The notes under the pieces were generated by a model. That model was not told the DNA's origin. It made no database searches and saw only the letters and a list, made by a program, of their open reading frames with translations. DNA of 52,048 bases, taken from the NCBI GenBank assembly GCA_965371225.1, contig CBDUXP010000026.1:1-52048 (forward strand), in the 5' to 3' direction. Position 1 is the first letter of the stretch; every line of letters begins with the position of its first letter. Made by a program: the position numbers and the translations under genes. Origin of the DNA: CBDUXP01 sp965371225 [NCBI: uncultured bacterium]. Lineage in GTDB: Bacteria; Abyssobacteria; SURF-5; CBDUXP01. This document shows positions 16,561 through 25,910 of the stretch, one piece after another.

Positions 16561-17383
16561 GCACCACCTCCGCGCGCTCCGGCGCGGCGGTCCCGGCCGC
16601 GGCCAGCCACTGGCGAGTTGCCGCGAACACTTCATGGCGCGCGCTGTCCAGCATCACCGCGTGATCGCTCTCGGGCAACATGACCAGCCGTTTCTCCGTG
16701 GCCGCGAGCCGGCGGTACGTCCACTGAGCGCTCGCGGCGCTGACCGCCTTGTCCGTCTTTGACTGCATAATGAGCGTCGGATTCTCCACCCGCAGCACCG
16801 TGCGTTTCGTCTGCGCGACCATGTCGAGCAGCGTGCGGTAAATCGTACTCGGCGTGGTTTTGTACACGTAGCAAAACTCCGCGCCCGTATCGTCCACGAA
16901 TTGCGGGGCATTCGCGTGGAAGCGGGACACCACCCGCGAGTACAACCAGAAGCCCAGCCGCATCAGCGTCACCGACTGCCGCGGATTCAGCGGCACGCTG
17001 AGCAGGACCAGGCGGCCGAGGCTGCCCAGCCCCGCCGCCAGTTCCAGCGCCAACGCCGCCCCGATGGAATAGCCCACCACGTGCACCGCCCGATGCGTCT
17101 CTTGTAGCGCGCGAATTTCCTCGGCGCAGTGGTCGTACCAGTCGTGCCACGTAACGCGCGTCAGGTGCTCGGCCTTCGTCCCGTGCCCCGGCAACAGCAC
17201 GCCGCGGGCGGTGTACCCGGCCTCCGCCAGGTTCTCCGCCATCTCGCGAAAGTGCGCCGGGGAACCGCTAATGCCGTGGATGAACACCACGGCCTCTTCG
17301 CCGCTTCCCAGCGTGTACGGCGCGAAACCGCGGATGACGCCCGGCGCGGATTCGCCCCGGGTAATGGCGATGGGACCTATCAT
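16547..17383 (-). CDS. Alpha/beta hydrolase, carboxylesterase/lysophospholipase-like
   Basis: 278 residues. VVFIHGISGSPAHF, LLPGHGTKAEHL, the nucleophile elbow GYSIGA (Ser106), MQSKTDKAV with the acid, and ESDHAVMLD with the histidine match Est30-type carboxylesterases and monoglyceride lipases. ATG 17383 (MIGPIAITRG) is chosen because the domain begins soon after; in-frame codons upstream add about 27 unremarkable residues. It is the first gene of the coupled seven-gene run on the minus strand, 122 bp behind the ABC permease. The gap is large enough for its own promoter, though none is clear. Confidence 0.8.
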   Translation of the reverse strand: MIGPIAITRGESAPGVIRGFAPYTLGSGEEAVVFIHGISGSPAHFREMAENLAEAGYTARGVLLPGHGTKAEHLTRVTWHDWYDHCAEEIRALQETHRAVHVVGYSIGAALALELAAGLGSLGRLVLLSVPLNPRQSVTLMRLGFWLYSRVVSRFHANAPQFVDDTGAEFCYVYKTTPSTIYRTLLDMVAQTKRTVLRVENPTLIMQSKTDKAVSAASAQWTYRRLAATEKRLVMLPESDHAVMLDSARHEVFAATRQWLAAAGTAAPERAEVVHAAV

Positions 17384-17505
17384 AGTCGAACGGAATGCGA
17401 AAGGGCGGATACGCTTGCCGGCGAGAGTTCGCCGCCACTCCAGGCACGCAACGTCGCTGATTATAACACTCAGCGCGGACCGTGGCGCGTCCCAGCCCCG
17501 CGGCG

Positions 17506-18609
17506 TTAGTGCGTGTCCCAGCGGAAGAGTCGGAGCCCAAGCGCGCCCGTCCCAACCGCGTACAAGAGCAGGATCCCCACGGGCGGGAGTACGGCCAGTG
17601 TCGCGTGATCGAAGTTCAAGACACCGCGCAGGGCGGCGGCGAGGGCGGTCATGGGCAAGATGTTGATCGCGGGCATCGCCGCGGCGGGCATGAGTTCCAG
17701 GGGAAAGAACGCGCCGCAGGCCAGCAGCATGGGAATCATCGTGATCTGCGCCAGCGTCACGCCGGCGGCCTGGGTGCGCGCCACCGCGGCCAACAGAATC
17801 GCGAAGCCGCACCCGGTGAGCGCGCCGGCGACGCACAGCAGTACCAGCCGCGCAATGCCGTAGTGAAACGGGCGGTGAAAGACGACGGCGGCCGCGATCA
17901 GGATCACGACGGCCTGGAGCAGCGTCAGCCCAAGCCGGAAGACCACGTGGCTGGCGAAGTACGCGCCCTTGGAGGCGGGGGTCAGCCACAGCCGCCGCAA
18001 CACCCCGCGCTCGCGGTGCGCCACCAGGGTCGGGGTCAGCGAGAAGACTACGCCGGGAAACACGGCCATGGCGACAATGCCGGGCACGAAGAAGTCGATG
18101 TAGCTGGAGTAATCGTCCTCGCCGCCGATCCCCTCGATCTCTAAGGTCACCGGCAACGGCTGTTCCAGAACCTGCGCGTTCACCGCGGCGGCCACCTCGT
18201 GCAGCCGATTCAGCACGACCCGGCTGCGTTGCGTGCGCGTCGTGTTGTACCGCACGGGAATCACATCCGATGCCGCCTCGGTGGATGGCAGCGTGATCAG
18301 CGCCGCGTATTCGCCGCTGGCCAACTTCGCCAAGCCGTCGCTCTCCCGCGTGAGGGCCACCCGGAAGGAGGGGACGCGTTCCAGCGCCGCAAAGACGGCC
18401 GCGGCGCGCTCGGTCGGCGCGCGGGCGATGACGCCGACGGTCAAGCCGAGCCCCTCGTTCGTCACGCTGCCGATGTCCGGCACGTTCGACAGGACGACGC
18501 CGAGCACCACCATGAAGAACACCGGCAGCGCGAAGGCGAGGAAGACCTCTTGCCGCACGCGGAAAAACTGCTTCGCGTGACTGACCGTCAAGTGAAGGAG
18601 CCCGGTCAT
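17506..18609 (-). CDS. ABC-2 type exporter permease
   Basis: 367 residues: one N-terminal membrane segment (FLAFALPVFFMVVLGVVL), a large extracytoplasmic domain (about 45-190) and a block of five hydrophobic segments to the end. This is the YhfR/DrrB-like ABC-2 membrane architecture. GVLRRLWLTPASKGAYFASHV is the coupling region. Its ATG overlaps the ATPase stop as ATGA, so the pair is one transporter. Location just upstream of the GH3/acyltransferase operon suggests that it may export the operon's product; this is inference. Confidence 0.85.
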   Translation of the reverse strand: MTGLLHLTVSHAKQFFRVRQEVFLAFALPVFFMVVLGVVLSNVPDIGSVTNEGLGLTVGVIARAPTERAAAVFAALERVPSFRVALTRESDGLAKLASGEYAALITLPSTEAASDVIPVRYNTTRTQRSRVVLNRLHEVAAAVNAQVLEQPLPVTLEIEGIGGEDDYSSYIDFFVPGIVAMAVFPGVVFSLTPTLVAHRERGVLRRLWLTPASKGAYFASHVVFRLGLTLLQAVVILIAAAVVFHRPFHYGIARLVLLCVAGALTGCGFAILLAAVARTQAAGVTLAQITMIPMLLACGAFFPLELMPAAAMPAINILPMTALAAALRGVLNFDHATLAVLPPVGILLLYAVGTGALGLRLFRWDTH

Positions 18610-19526
18610 TCGCGCAACCCGTGCCCCGTGCGTTCGATGAAGACGTCCTCCAGGGACGCGCTGCGTATTCGCAGATCGCTCAGCGTCGTCTCGGCCGCTT
18701 CCGCGCGGTCGAGTGCGGCGGACATGCAGGCGCGCACATCCTTTGTATAGAGGAACACGAGCCGCCCGTTGATCGTGACGTCCTGCGCCGCCGGCAAATC
18801 GCGAAACCGGTCCGCCTGGTCGGCCTGGTCGCAGCAGAATTCGATCACGTCGTTGCGATCCAGTTGCCGGATCAGGCTGGCCGGCGTATCCCGCGCCACG
18901 AGGCGGCCGCGGTCGATAATCGCCACCTCGTCACTCAGCTTCTCCGCCTCATCCATATAGTGCGTGGTGAAGACGACCGTGGTGCCCCGCGCGCGCAGGT
19001 CCTCCAGCACTTGCCACACCTCCCGCCGCGCCTGCGGGTCGAGGCTCGCCGTCGGCTCGTCCAAGAACACCAGCTCCGGCGCATTCACCAATGCCAGCGC
19101 GACGGCTAACCGCTGCTGCTGGCCGCCGGACAGGGTCGTGACGCGGGCGTCGGCCTTTTCGGCCAGGTGCAGCGCGTCCAGAATCGGTCCCACCTCCGCG
19201 CCCGTCGCATAGAACGCGCGGAACAGGGCGAGGGTCTCGTAGACGGTGAGGAATTCGAACAGGGCGGTGGTCTGGAGTTGCACCCCGACCCGCACGCGGA
19301 TTTCGTTCACGGACGCGGGCATGGGCAGCCCCAGCACGTGCACGGTTCCGGCGTCGGCGGTGGTGAGGCCCTCCGCAATCTCGATGGTCGTGGTCTTGCC
19401 CGCGCCGTTAGGCCCGACCACCGCAAAGATCGCGCCACGGGGTACCTGCAGCGTGAGCCCGTCCACGGCGACCACGTCACCGTAGGTCTTGCGCAAGTTA
19501 CGAATGTCCAGGGCGAGGTCCGACAT
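18606..19526 (-). CDS. ABC exporter ATP-binding protein
   Basis: 306 residues. Walker A GPNGAGKT (38-45), Q-loop GVQLQTTALF, signature LSGGQ (132-136), Walker B LVFLDEP (152-158) and the switch His in TTHYMDEAE are all intact. The DrrA-type C-terminal extension is present and ends with ASLEDVFIERTG. It powers the adjacent ABC-2 permease. It is divergent from fpg: the 68-bp spacer holds the palindrome ATGCTAGCAT, which supplies a TATGCT box for one strand and TAGCAT for the other. Confidence 0.9.
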   Translation of the reverse strand: MSDLALDIRNLRKTYGDVVAVDGLTLQVPRGAIFAVVGPNGAGKTTTIEIAEGLTTADAGTVHVLGLPMPASVNEIRVRVGVQLQTTALFEFLTVYETLALFRAFYATGAEVGPILDALHLAEKADARVTTLSGGQQQRLAVALALVNAPELVFLDEPTASLDPQARREVWQVLEDLRARGTTVVFTTHYMDEAEKLSDEVAIIDRGRLVARDTPASLIRQLDRNDVIEFCCDQADQADRFRDLPAAQDVTINGRLVFLYTKDVRACMSAALDRAEAAETTLSDLRIRSASLEDVFIERTGHGLRE

Positions 19527-19594
19527 AGCAGGATCGGGTCGAAAGCGCGCTATGCTAGCATGCGCGGAGGCCCCCCTCCACGCGGTGCACGCCG

Positions 19595-20455
19595 ATGCCT
19601 GAACTGCCGGACCTCGAGTACATCGTCGCCGTTCTGGATGACGCGGTCTCCGGGGCGACCGTCACGGCGTTCGAGGTGGGCGATCCCGTGCTGCTGCGCA
19701 TGACGTTTGACTGCCCCCCGGAGGAAGCGCTCGTCGGGCGCACGTGCACGGGCGTGGACCGGCATGGGCCGTTCGTCGTGCTGCACTTCGATGCCGATTT
19801 GCGCTTCATCTGCCACCTCATGCTGGCCGGCCAGTTTCGACTGGCGGCACGTCGGCCGGCGCGGCCCGGCAAGCTCGGCTTCGCGCTCACGTGGGACGGC
19901 GAGCAATGGCTCGGCTACAAAGATGCGAAACGCATGTCGAAGCTGTACTTGGTGCGCGGCGACGACACGAGCATGATTCCGCGGTTTGACACGCAAGCGC
20001 CGGACGTGCTGTCCGACGCGTTCACCGAATCGTACTTCACCGAGTTGCTGCAGCGAGCGCGCTGCCAGACGCGCGTGTTCCTCATGGATCAGGAACGGAT
20101 CAGCGCCATCGGCAACGCGTACGCGGACGAGATTCTGTTCGACGCGGGGGTGCATCCCAAGTCGCGGTGCCAGGACCTGGACGCGGCCGGCGCGGCACGC
20201 CTGTACGAGAGCATCGGGCGGGTGCTGCGGGACGCGGCCGCGGTCGTGGCCGAGCGGGCGGCGCCCATTCACGAGAAGCAGCGCGATTTCCTGAAGGTCC
20301 GCAACCGGAAGGGCGAGCCGTGCCCGCGCTGCGGCGGGCGCATTCGCCGCGAAGGCGTGCGCGGCATGGACACGTTCTTCTGCCCGCAGTGTCAGCCGCC
20401 AACGCGCAAATCGTTCATCGATTGGCGGGGGGCGCCGCGCTCAAAGCCAGCGTGA
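19595..20455 (+). CDS. Formamidopyrimidine-DNA glycosylase (Fpg/Nei family)
   Basis: 286 residues. The MPELPD start carries the catalytic Pro2 and Glu3. IGNAYADEILFDAGVHP is the helix-two-turn-helix, and CPRCGG ... CPQCQ near the end is the four-cysteine zinc finger. It excises oxidised bases by a bifunctional glycosylase/AP-lyase mechanism. The opening MPELPDLEYIV departs from the MPELPEVET of housekeeping MutM, so Fpg-like or Nei-like substrate range is open. Its last 41 nt overlap the 3' end of the converging PIG-L gene. A TATGCT box lies about 40 nt upstream. Confidence 0.9.
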   Translation: MPELPDLEYIVAVLDDAVSGATVTAFEVGDPVLLRMTFDCPPEEALVGRTCTGVDRHGPFVVLHFDADLRFICHLMLAGQFRLAARRPARPGKLGFALTWDGEQWLGYKDAKRMSKLYLVRGDDTSMIPRFDTQAPDVLSDAFTESYFTELLQRARCQTRVFLMDQERISAIGNAYADEILFDAGVHPKSRCQDLDAAGAARLYESIGRVLRDAAAVVAERAAPIHEKQRDFLKVRNRKGEPCPRCGGRIRREGVRGMDTFFCPQCQPPTRKSFIDWRGAPRSKPA

Positions 20456-21284
20456 AGTATTCCTTCCCCCAACACCAGTAGACGAACGGGCCGACCCACT
20501 GCGAGAACGGCCGCAGGCTCATGTGCTGCGTGCGGTGCGCCTTGACGATCGCGATCCGCTCCGCCACGTAGCCGCGCACGCCCAGGGCGTGCGTCGGCGC
20601 CGACCGCCGGTCCATGGCCCACGTGTTGCCGAGAAACGCGGACGCCCGAAACCGTTCCGCCAGCCGGGCGGGCACGACGGTTTCGTACAGCCGCAACGCC
20701 TGATGCGGCGCGTCCCCGATTTCCGCAAACTGGTCGGGATCGGCCGCCGAATGAAATGCGCGGCGCACGACGGCGTGCGTGCGCAGGTGGTCCGGGTGCC
20801 CGGTGGCCCCCGAGGGATCCCACGTGAAGATCGCGGCCGGTTTGTACGTGCGAATCCAGCCCACCGCCTGCGCTTCCAACTCTTCCAGCTCGCGATTCGC
20901 CAACGCCCCGTCGCCGAAGTCCGCGACCTCATGCGCCGCCATGCCCGCTGCCTCCGCCGCGCGGACCATCTCGCCGCGGCGCACCTCACCCAGTTCCTCC
21001 TGCGTGCAGAGGGGCGGCACCCCCGGCTTCCCGTTCTCCCCGCGCGTGAAATAACAGGCGACGACCCGCACCTGCGGGTGCCGGCCATACTTGCTTGTGG
21101 TGCCGCCCATGCTCGTTTCGTCGTCCGGATGCGCCCAAATTTGGAGCAGGGTGTACGGCGGCTCGGCACCCGGAGGCACCAGATCAAACACGACGGGGAC
21201 GGCGGGATCGTCGAACCGATAGATCGCGTACAGGACGGTCGCCCCCAGCGCGGCGGTTCCCAGGAGTGCAAGCACGGACAGCAT
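20415..21284 (-). CDS. PIG-L/LmbE-family N-deacetylase, membrane-anchored
   Basis: 289 residues. A hydrophobic N-terminus (MLSVLALLGTAALGATVLYA) is followed by the zinc motif AHPDDE and a later GHPDH, the hallmarks of the GlcNAc-PI/bacillithiol/mycothiol deacetylase family. FTRGENG and WDPSGATGHPDHLRTH are typical. It removes an acetyl group from an N-acetylglucosamine-type glycoside, probably at the cell surface or membrane. A longer frame exists, but residues before MLSV look unlike protein. Its 3' end overlaps fpg by 41 nt and it follows the metallophosphatase gene by 52 nt on the same strand. Confidence 0.85.
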   Translation of the reverse strand: MLSVLALLGTAALGATVLYAIYRFDDPAVPVVFDLVPPGAEPPYTLLQIWAHPDDETSMGGTTSKYGRHPQVRVVACYFTRGENGKPGVPPLCTQEELGEVRRGEMVRAAEAAGMAAHEVADFGDGALANRELEELEAQAVGWIRTYKPAAIFTWDPSGATGHPDHLRTHAVVRRAFHSAADPDQFAEIGDAPHQALRLYETVVPARLAERFRASAFLGNTWAMDRRSAPTHALGVRGYVAERIAIVKAHRTQHMSLRPFSQWVGPFVYWCWGKEYFTLALSAAPPANR

Positions 21285-21336
21285 GCGGAAGTAGTCGCTT
21301 CGGTGCCGCCCGCGCGCGGGGCGAGGACTCAACCTC

Positions 21337-23556
21337 TCACGCGCGCGGCGTGAAGCACGCCACCGTGCCGTCCGACACGCCGATGACGACGGCGTTCCCC
21401 GAGACAGCGGGCGAACTCTGGACCGGTGCGCCCAGGTCCACTTCCCACGCGACGCTGCCGTCCGCTGCGGCCAGCGCGCGGAAGCGTCCATCGCCGCCAC
21501 CAATCAACACCGCCTCGCCCGCTAACACGGGCGAACTCACAAGACTGCGGCCGCCCCGCACATAAGCCGCGGTGGACAGGAGCGCGGGACCGCACTGCCA
21601 CATCCACTGGGGTTCGCCGGTGGCCAGGTCGAGCTTGCACAAGGTGCCGGCACCGGACGCGGCGTACACCGCATCGGGACCCAGCGCCGGCGCGGCGGGA
21701 GAGAAGAGCGAATCCCACCGGTGCCCCCACCGTTTCGTCCCGTCGGGTTCCAACGCGTGCACCTGCGCGTACAAACGCGTCACCACCAGCGTCCCGTCAT
21801 CCGCCACGGCCGGCCCGGCGCAAATGCTGCGGTCGCGGCCACGCTCCACCGTCCAGCGTATCGCGCCCGTCTCGGGATCGACGCAGAACAGGTGGCGCGG
21901 CTCGTACAGGTTGCCGAATACCACGCCGGTGTCCGTCCACGCGGCGGGGCTGGTAATGGGATACGTGGGCGGCTCTCGCGGATCCCACAGGTCGGTCAGC
22001 AGCCACCCCGCTTCACCCGTGGCCAGGTCGAACGCGCCGAACGTGCGCGCGTCACCCGTATAGATGCGGCCATCCGCGATGAGCGGCGGCCGGTAATGCC
22101 ATCCCAGGTGTGGATCGCCCACTTGAGTCGTCCAGCGCCGCTCGCCGGTAGCCGCGTCGAGGGCCGCCAACTCCCCCGCCACGCCGATGGCTACCACGAG
22201 CCCGTCGGCCACGGCGGGCGTCGTCTTTACGCTTGCGCGGAACGGCGCCGTCCACAAGAGAGCGCCCGTGCGGAAGTCCAGAGCGACCACCGCGCCCGCG
22301 CCCGTGTCCTCATCCTGCGTGCCGATGAATACCCGGCCATCGGCGATCACGGGGGAGCCGAGGCTGATGGACCCGTTGACCGGCGACCGCCACGCGAGCG
22401 CCAAGGGCAGCTCCACGTCGCCGGCCACGCAACCGGTGCGGCGCGTGTTCCCGCCGAAGGTGGTCCAGGGCGCGCCCGGTTCGACGGGCGATGCGTCCGC
22501 GGGCGCCGCCGCGCCCGCGACGGTGAGCGGGCGATAGGTCGCGCCGGCCAGGTTCGGATCGTCCGTCAGAGTCTCCGTCGTCACCTGCAGCGCGTTGTCG
22601 GCGACAGTCACGCGCCGGTACGCGCGCGGCGTGTAGTCCAGCCCGCCGAAGCAGAACGTCGGCGTGTTGTAGTGCAGCATGCGCCCGTCGTTCAGGACGC
22701 GGCTCGTGTGCCAGTGCCCGGAAAAGCTGGCGAGGAAATTGACATCGGGGAACCGGTCATAGAACGCGCCGGGGAGGTGGTCGTGGGTGAGCACGATCAC
22801 CGGCATCCCGGCGGCGACCCGCGCCAGGTCCTGAGCCACCCACTCATGCTGCGCGTAGGCGTCGCCCCAGCGGCACGAGCCCTCCCAGTCGAACGCGAGA
22901 AAGTGCACACCGCCCCAGTCGAAACTGAAGTAGGACGGCCCCAGCGCGTCGCGGTAATGCTTCGGTCCCGCGTGCTTGTCCATGTAGTCGTGGTTGCCGG
23001 GAATGGTGACCACCGGCGCGGGCGCGGCCGTGAGCGCTTCGCAGTACGCGGCGAACTCGTCGACCCGCCCATTGTTCGTCACGTCCCCCGTCGCAATGAA
23101 CAGGTCCACCGGACCGGCGTCATACACCGCGTGCAAATCCTCCACGAGCATCTGGTCCGTGGTCAGCGGCAGCAGTACCATGTCGCCGTTCTCGTCGTAC
23201 ATGGCCACCTGGTCCTGCAACATGCGCGGCAAGTCCTCGTGGCCGGTGGAGACGTGGAGGTCGGTAATCTGGGCGAAGGTGAACGGCTGCGTCGCGCGCT
23301 CGGGCGCCGGTTGCAATGCGAAATCCCACGGGCCGTCCGGGCGGCGGTCGCGATCGTGATACCACCCGCCCACGGCCCGGGTCCCCGACGGCTGCGTCAC
23401 GAACACGAAACGTTCGGCCCCGTCTGCCGGCAGCGTGAAGCGCCCCGCGTCATCCGTCTGCACGGTAACGCGCCCGTTGGACACCGCGACGCCGGCCAGC
23501 GGTTGGGTTGCGGCGCCCTCGTGCAGGGTCACGGACCCGGTGATGCCGTCGCTCAC
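21337..23556 (-). CDS. Calcineurin-like metallophosphatase fused to a PQQ-type beta-propeller (copy 2)
   Basis: 739 residues from the GTG that overlaps the upstream stop as GTGA. Residues about 1-90 are a carboxypeptidase-regulatory/MetallophosN-like beta domain. Residues about 95-350 form the metallophosphatase: ITDLHVS, ATGDVTNNG, IPGNHDYMD, LTHDH and SGHWHTS give the full GD-x-GNH-x-H-x-GHxH metal set. Residues about 390-739 are a seven-bladed PQQ-like propeller with repeated ALDxxTGxxxW blade ends. There is no signal peptide. It is a paralogue of the next gene. The cysteine-rich WQCG, SCRW and RTGC positions have no obvious role. Confidence 0.85.
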   Translation of the reverse strand: MSDGITGSVTLHEGAATQPLAGVAVSNGRVTVQTDDAGRFTLPADGAERFVFVTQPSGTRAVGGWYHDRDRRPDGPWDFALQPAPERATQPFTFAQITDLHVSTGHEDLPRMLQDQVAMYDENGDMVLLPLTTDQMLVEDLHAVYDAGPVDLFIATGDVTNNGRVDEFAAYCEALTAAPAPVVTIPGNHDYMDKHAGPKHYRDALGPSYFSFDWGGVHFLAFDWEGSCRWGDAYAQHEWVAQDLARVAAGMPVIVLTHDHLPGAFYDRFPDVNFLASFSGHWHTSRVLNDGRMLHYNTPTFCFGGLDYTPRAYRRVTVADNALQVTTETLTDDPNLAGATYRPLTVAGAAAPADASPVEPGAPWTTFGGNTRRTGCVAGDVELPLALAWRSPVNGSISLGSPVIADGRVFIGTQDEDTGAGAVVALDFRTGALLWTAPFRASVKTTPAVADGLVVAIGVAGELAALDAATGERRWTTQVGDPHLGWHYRPPLIADGRIYTGDARTFGAFDLATGEAGWLLTDLWDPREPPTYPITSPAAWTDTGVVFGNLYEPRHLFCVDPETGAIRWTVERGRDRSICAGPAVADDGTLVVTRLYAQVHALEPDGTKRWGHRWDSLFSPAAPALGPDAVYAASGAGTLCKLDLATGEPQWMWQCGPALLSTAAYVRGGRSLVSSPVLAGEAVLIGGGDGRFRALAAADGSVAWEVDLGAPVQSSPAVSGNAVVIGVSDGTVACFTPRA

Positions 23557-25763
23557 GCGGCTACCAACGCCGTCACGCTGCCATCCGCCGCGGGGACGAA
23601 CAGCGCGTTGCCGCAGGCCGCGGGTGCGCCCGGCAGCGGCACGCCGAAGTCCCGTTCCCACACCTGTTGCCCCGTCTGCGCGTCGAGCACGTGCAATCGC
23701 CCGCTGTTGCTCGGCACGTAGAGGAACCGGCCGGCGAGGATGGGGGACGCGACGGTGTTCGGCGTGCGGCGCATGTACGGCGCCGTCTCCAGCAGCGCCT
23801 CGGTAGCTTGCCACTGCCAGCGCGGTTCACCCGTGGCCGCGTCGAGCGCTTGCACGAGCCCGAGGCCGCCCACCGCGAAGACCGTATCGGGCGTCACGCA
23901 GGGGGTCGCTTGGCTGAACACGGAACCCAGGCGCGTGCGCCAGACCAACTCGCCGGTCTCGGCATCCAGGCATTCCAGACGCATGTGCACGCGCGGGACG
24001 TAGACGCGCCCGTGCGCGGCGGCGGCGCCCCCCATGGCGACCCGGCGCGGTCCCTCCGTGTGGCCCCAGATGGTGCGCCCGTCGGCCGCGTCCAGCGCGG
24101 CGTAGTTGGTCTGCTGATAGAAGAAGGACGCGAACACTTTTCCGTCCGCGGCGGCGGGGGAACTCATGTTCACGAACTCCGCGTGCTTGCCGAAGTCGTC
24201 GCGCACCCAGCGCGGCTCGCCCGTCGCCACGTCCACGGCCGCGAAGTGAAACGCCTCGCCCAGACACACGACGCCGTCGGTCACCACGGGCGCGGTGAAA
24301 ATCCAGCACTTGGATGGGTCGCCAAGCTGGTAGCGCCACTGCACCTCCCCGTGCGCCACGTCCGCCGCGAAGAGTTCCCCGCTCACCGTGCAGGCGATGA
24401 CGCAGCCATCGGCCACGGCGGGGGTCCGTTTGATGGAATTCGCGACAGGCACCCGCCAACGCTCTCGGCCGGTGGCGGCATCCAAGCCCACGAGCGCGCC
24501 GCCGGGAGCGTCCTCCCGCTGCAGGCCCACCATCACCGTGTCCCCGCTCACCACCGGCCCGCCCAGATTCAAGGCGTCGCCCAGGTGGGCGGTCCACGCG
24601 ACCGCGAGCGGCGGCGCGAGGTCGTGCGCGGCCACCCCGGTGCGGCCGGCGCTGCCGTGAAACTGCCCCCAGTCGCCGGCCAGGCGCACGGCCGGCGCCG
24701 CATCGCCCGGCTGCACGGCGGCGGCCTGCACCGCCGCGAACGTGTGGCGCGCGGCACTCCCATCGTCGTGCAGCGTCTTGGTCTCGATGCGGACACTGTC
24801 GGCGCTGAACCGCACCACGCGGTAGCAGCGCGGACTATGGTCGTACGCGCCAAACATGAGCGTGGGCGTGTTCACGTGCAGGGTGTGGCCATCGTCATAC
24901 ACGCGCGTGGCGTGCCGGTGGCCGCTGAGCGTGGCGAGGATGCGCCGGTCGCGATGGGGCGTGAAGAACTCCCCGGTCAACTGGTCGTGGCTCAAGATCG
25001 CGATAGGCGCATGGGCCGGCTGCGCCGCCAGGTCGTTGGCGATCCACGCGTGCTGCCGCCGGGCGCGGTCCGGGAACTGGTCCATCTCCCACCAGTCCAC
25101 GGCGACGAAGTGCACCGGGCCGATGTCGAAGCTGTAGTACCGCGGACCGAGCACCGCTTCGTAGTTCTGTTCGAGGGCGTCCGGATCCATGTAATCGTGA
25201 TTGCCGGGGATGCAGTGCGCCGGCCGGGGGGCGGTGGCGATGGCGCCGGCGAACGCCTCGTGTTCCGCGATGACGCCGCTGTTGGCCAGATCGCCGGTCA
25301 GCAGGTACGCGACGGCGTCCGGCTCCCGCTGCGCGATCCACGCCAGGTCCGCCGCCAGGTCCGCCGACCGGGTCAGCGCCAAGCGGCCGCGCTCGCCCGT
25401 GCTGCGGCGACCCACCACGAGCGAGTCGCCGCGGCGTTCATCGCAGTCGTCGTGATCCACGCTGACGTGGATGTCCGTCGCGTGGATGACGGCAAACTCG
25501 TCCGTCGCCCGCTCGGGCGCCGCGGCAAGCACGAAGTCGATTTCGCCCGCCGGAGCGTCGCCATCCACGCGCGCGTACCACTGCTCGCAGCGGAACCCGC
25601 GGGGCGTGGTCACGAACAGGAAGCGCGCGTCGAGATCGACGGGCAGCGCGTAGCGCCCGTCCGCGTCGGTAGCGGCCACGTGCAGACCGTCGGACACGCA
25701 GGCGCCGGCCGCCGGCGCACCGTCCGCGCGCACCGTCCCGCACCGCTGTGTTTCCGTTCCCAT
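23553..25763 (-). CDS. Calcineurin-like metallophosphatase fused to a PQQ-type beta-propeller (copy 1)
   Basis: 736 residues with the same three-part architecture as its downstream paralogue. ATDIHVS, LTGDLANSG, IPGNHDYMD, LSHDQ and SGHRHAT are the metal-binding motifs, followed by VGLDAATGRERW-type propeller blades. The overall similarity is moderate, so the duplication is old. No signal peptide is visible: residue 1 runs straight into the beta domain. TATGCT lies nine bases before the ATG with no ribosome-binding site. It is the first gene of a likely three-gene unit with copy 2 and the PIG-L protein. The substrate could be a phosphoester of a cell-surface or nucleotide compound; unknown. 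Confidence 0.85.
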   Translation of the reverse strand: MGTETQRCGTVRADGAPAAGACVSDGLHVAATDADGRYALPVDLDARFLFVTTPRGFRCEQWYARVDGDAPAGEIDFVLAAAPERATDEFAVIHATDIHVSVDHDDCDERRGDSLVVGRRSTGERGRLALTRSADLAADLAWIAQREPDAVAYLLTGDLANSGVIAEHEAFAGAIATAPRPAHCIPGNHDYMDPDALEQNYEAVLGPRYYSFDIGPVHFVAVDWWEMDQFPDRARRQHAWIANDLAAQPAHAPIAILSHDQLTGEFFTPHRDRRILATLSGHRHATRVYDDGHTLHVNTPTLMFGAYDHSPRCYRVVRFSADSVRIETKTLHDDGSAARHTFAAVQAAAVQPGDAAPAVRLAGDWGQFHGSAGRTGVAAHDLAPPLAVAWTAHLGDALNLGGPVVSGDTVMVGLQREDAPGGALVGLDAATGRERWRVPVANSIKRTPAVADGCVIACTVSGELFAADVAHGEVQWRYQLGDPSKCWIFTAPVVTDGVVCLGEAFHFAAVDVATGEPRWVRDDFGKHAEFVNMSSPAAADGKVFASFFYQQTNYAALDAADGRTIWGHTEGPRRVAMGGAAAAHGRVYVPRVHMRLECLDAETGELVWRTRLGSVFSQATPCVTPDTVFAVGGLGLVQALDAATGEPRWQWQATEALLETAPYMRRTPNTVASPILAGRFLYVPSNSGRLHVLDAQTGQQVWERDFGVPLPGAPAACGNALFVPAADGSVTALVAA

Positions 25764-25910
25764 ATCCGCCGTAGCATAGCGCCGGGGGGCAGGCTGGTGC
25801 TATGGGCCCGGGCCGTCTGCTAGCGCGCGGGGGGGCGATTCGCTAGGCTCTGGGCGGGCGAGGGCGTCGATCTCAATATGGTCGATCTCAATAAGAAGGA
25901 GCCACAGGGT

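Noticed and set aside
21721-25823. Long plus-strand reading frames (over 600 residues) opposite the two metallophosphatase genes
   Set aside because: They are antisense frames kept open by high GC at codon position three. Their translations are Arg/His/Ala-rich with no domain, while the minus-strand frames carry full catalytic motifs.
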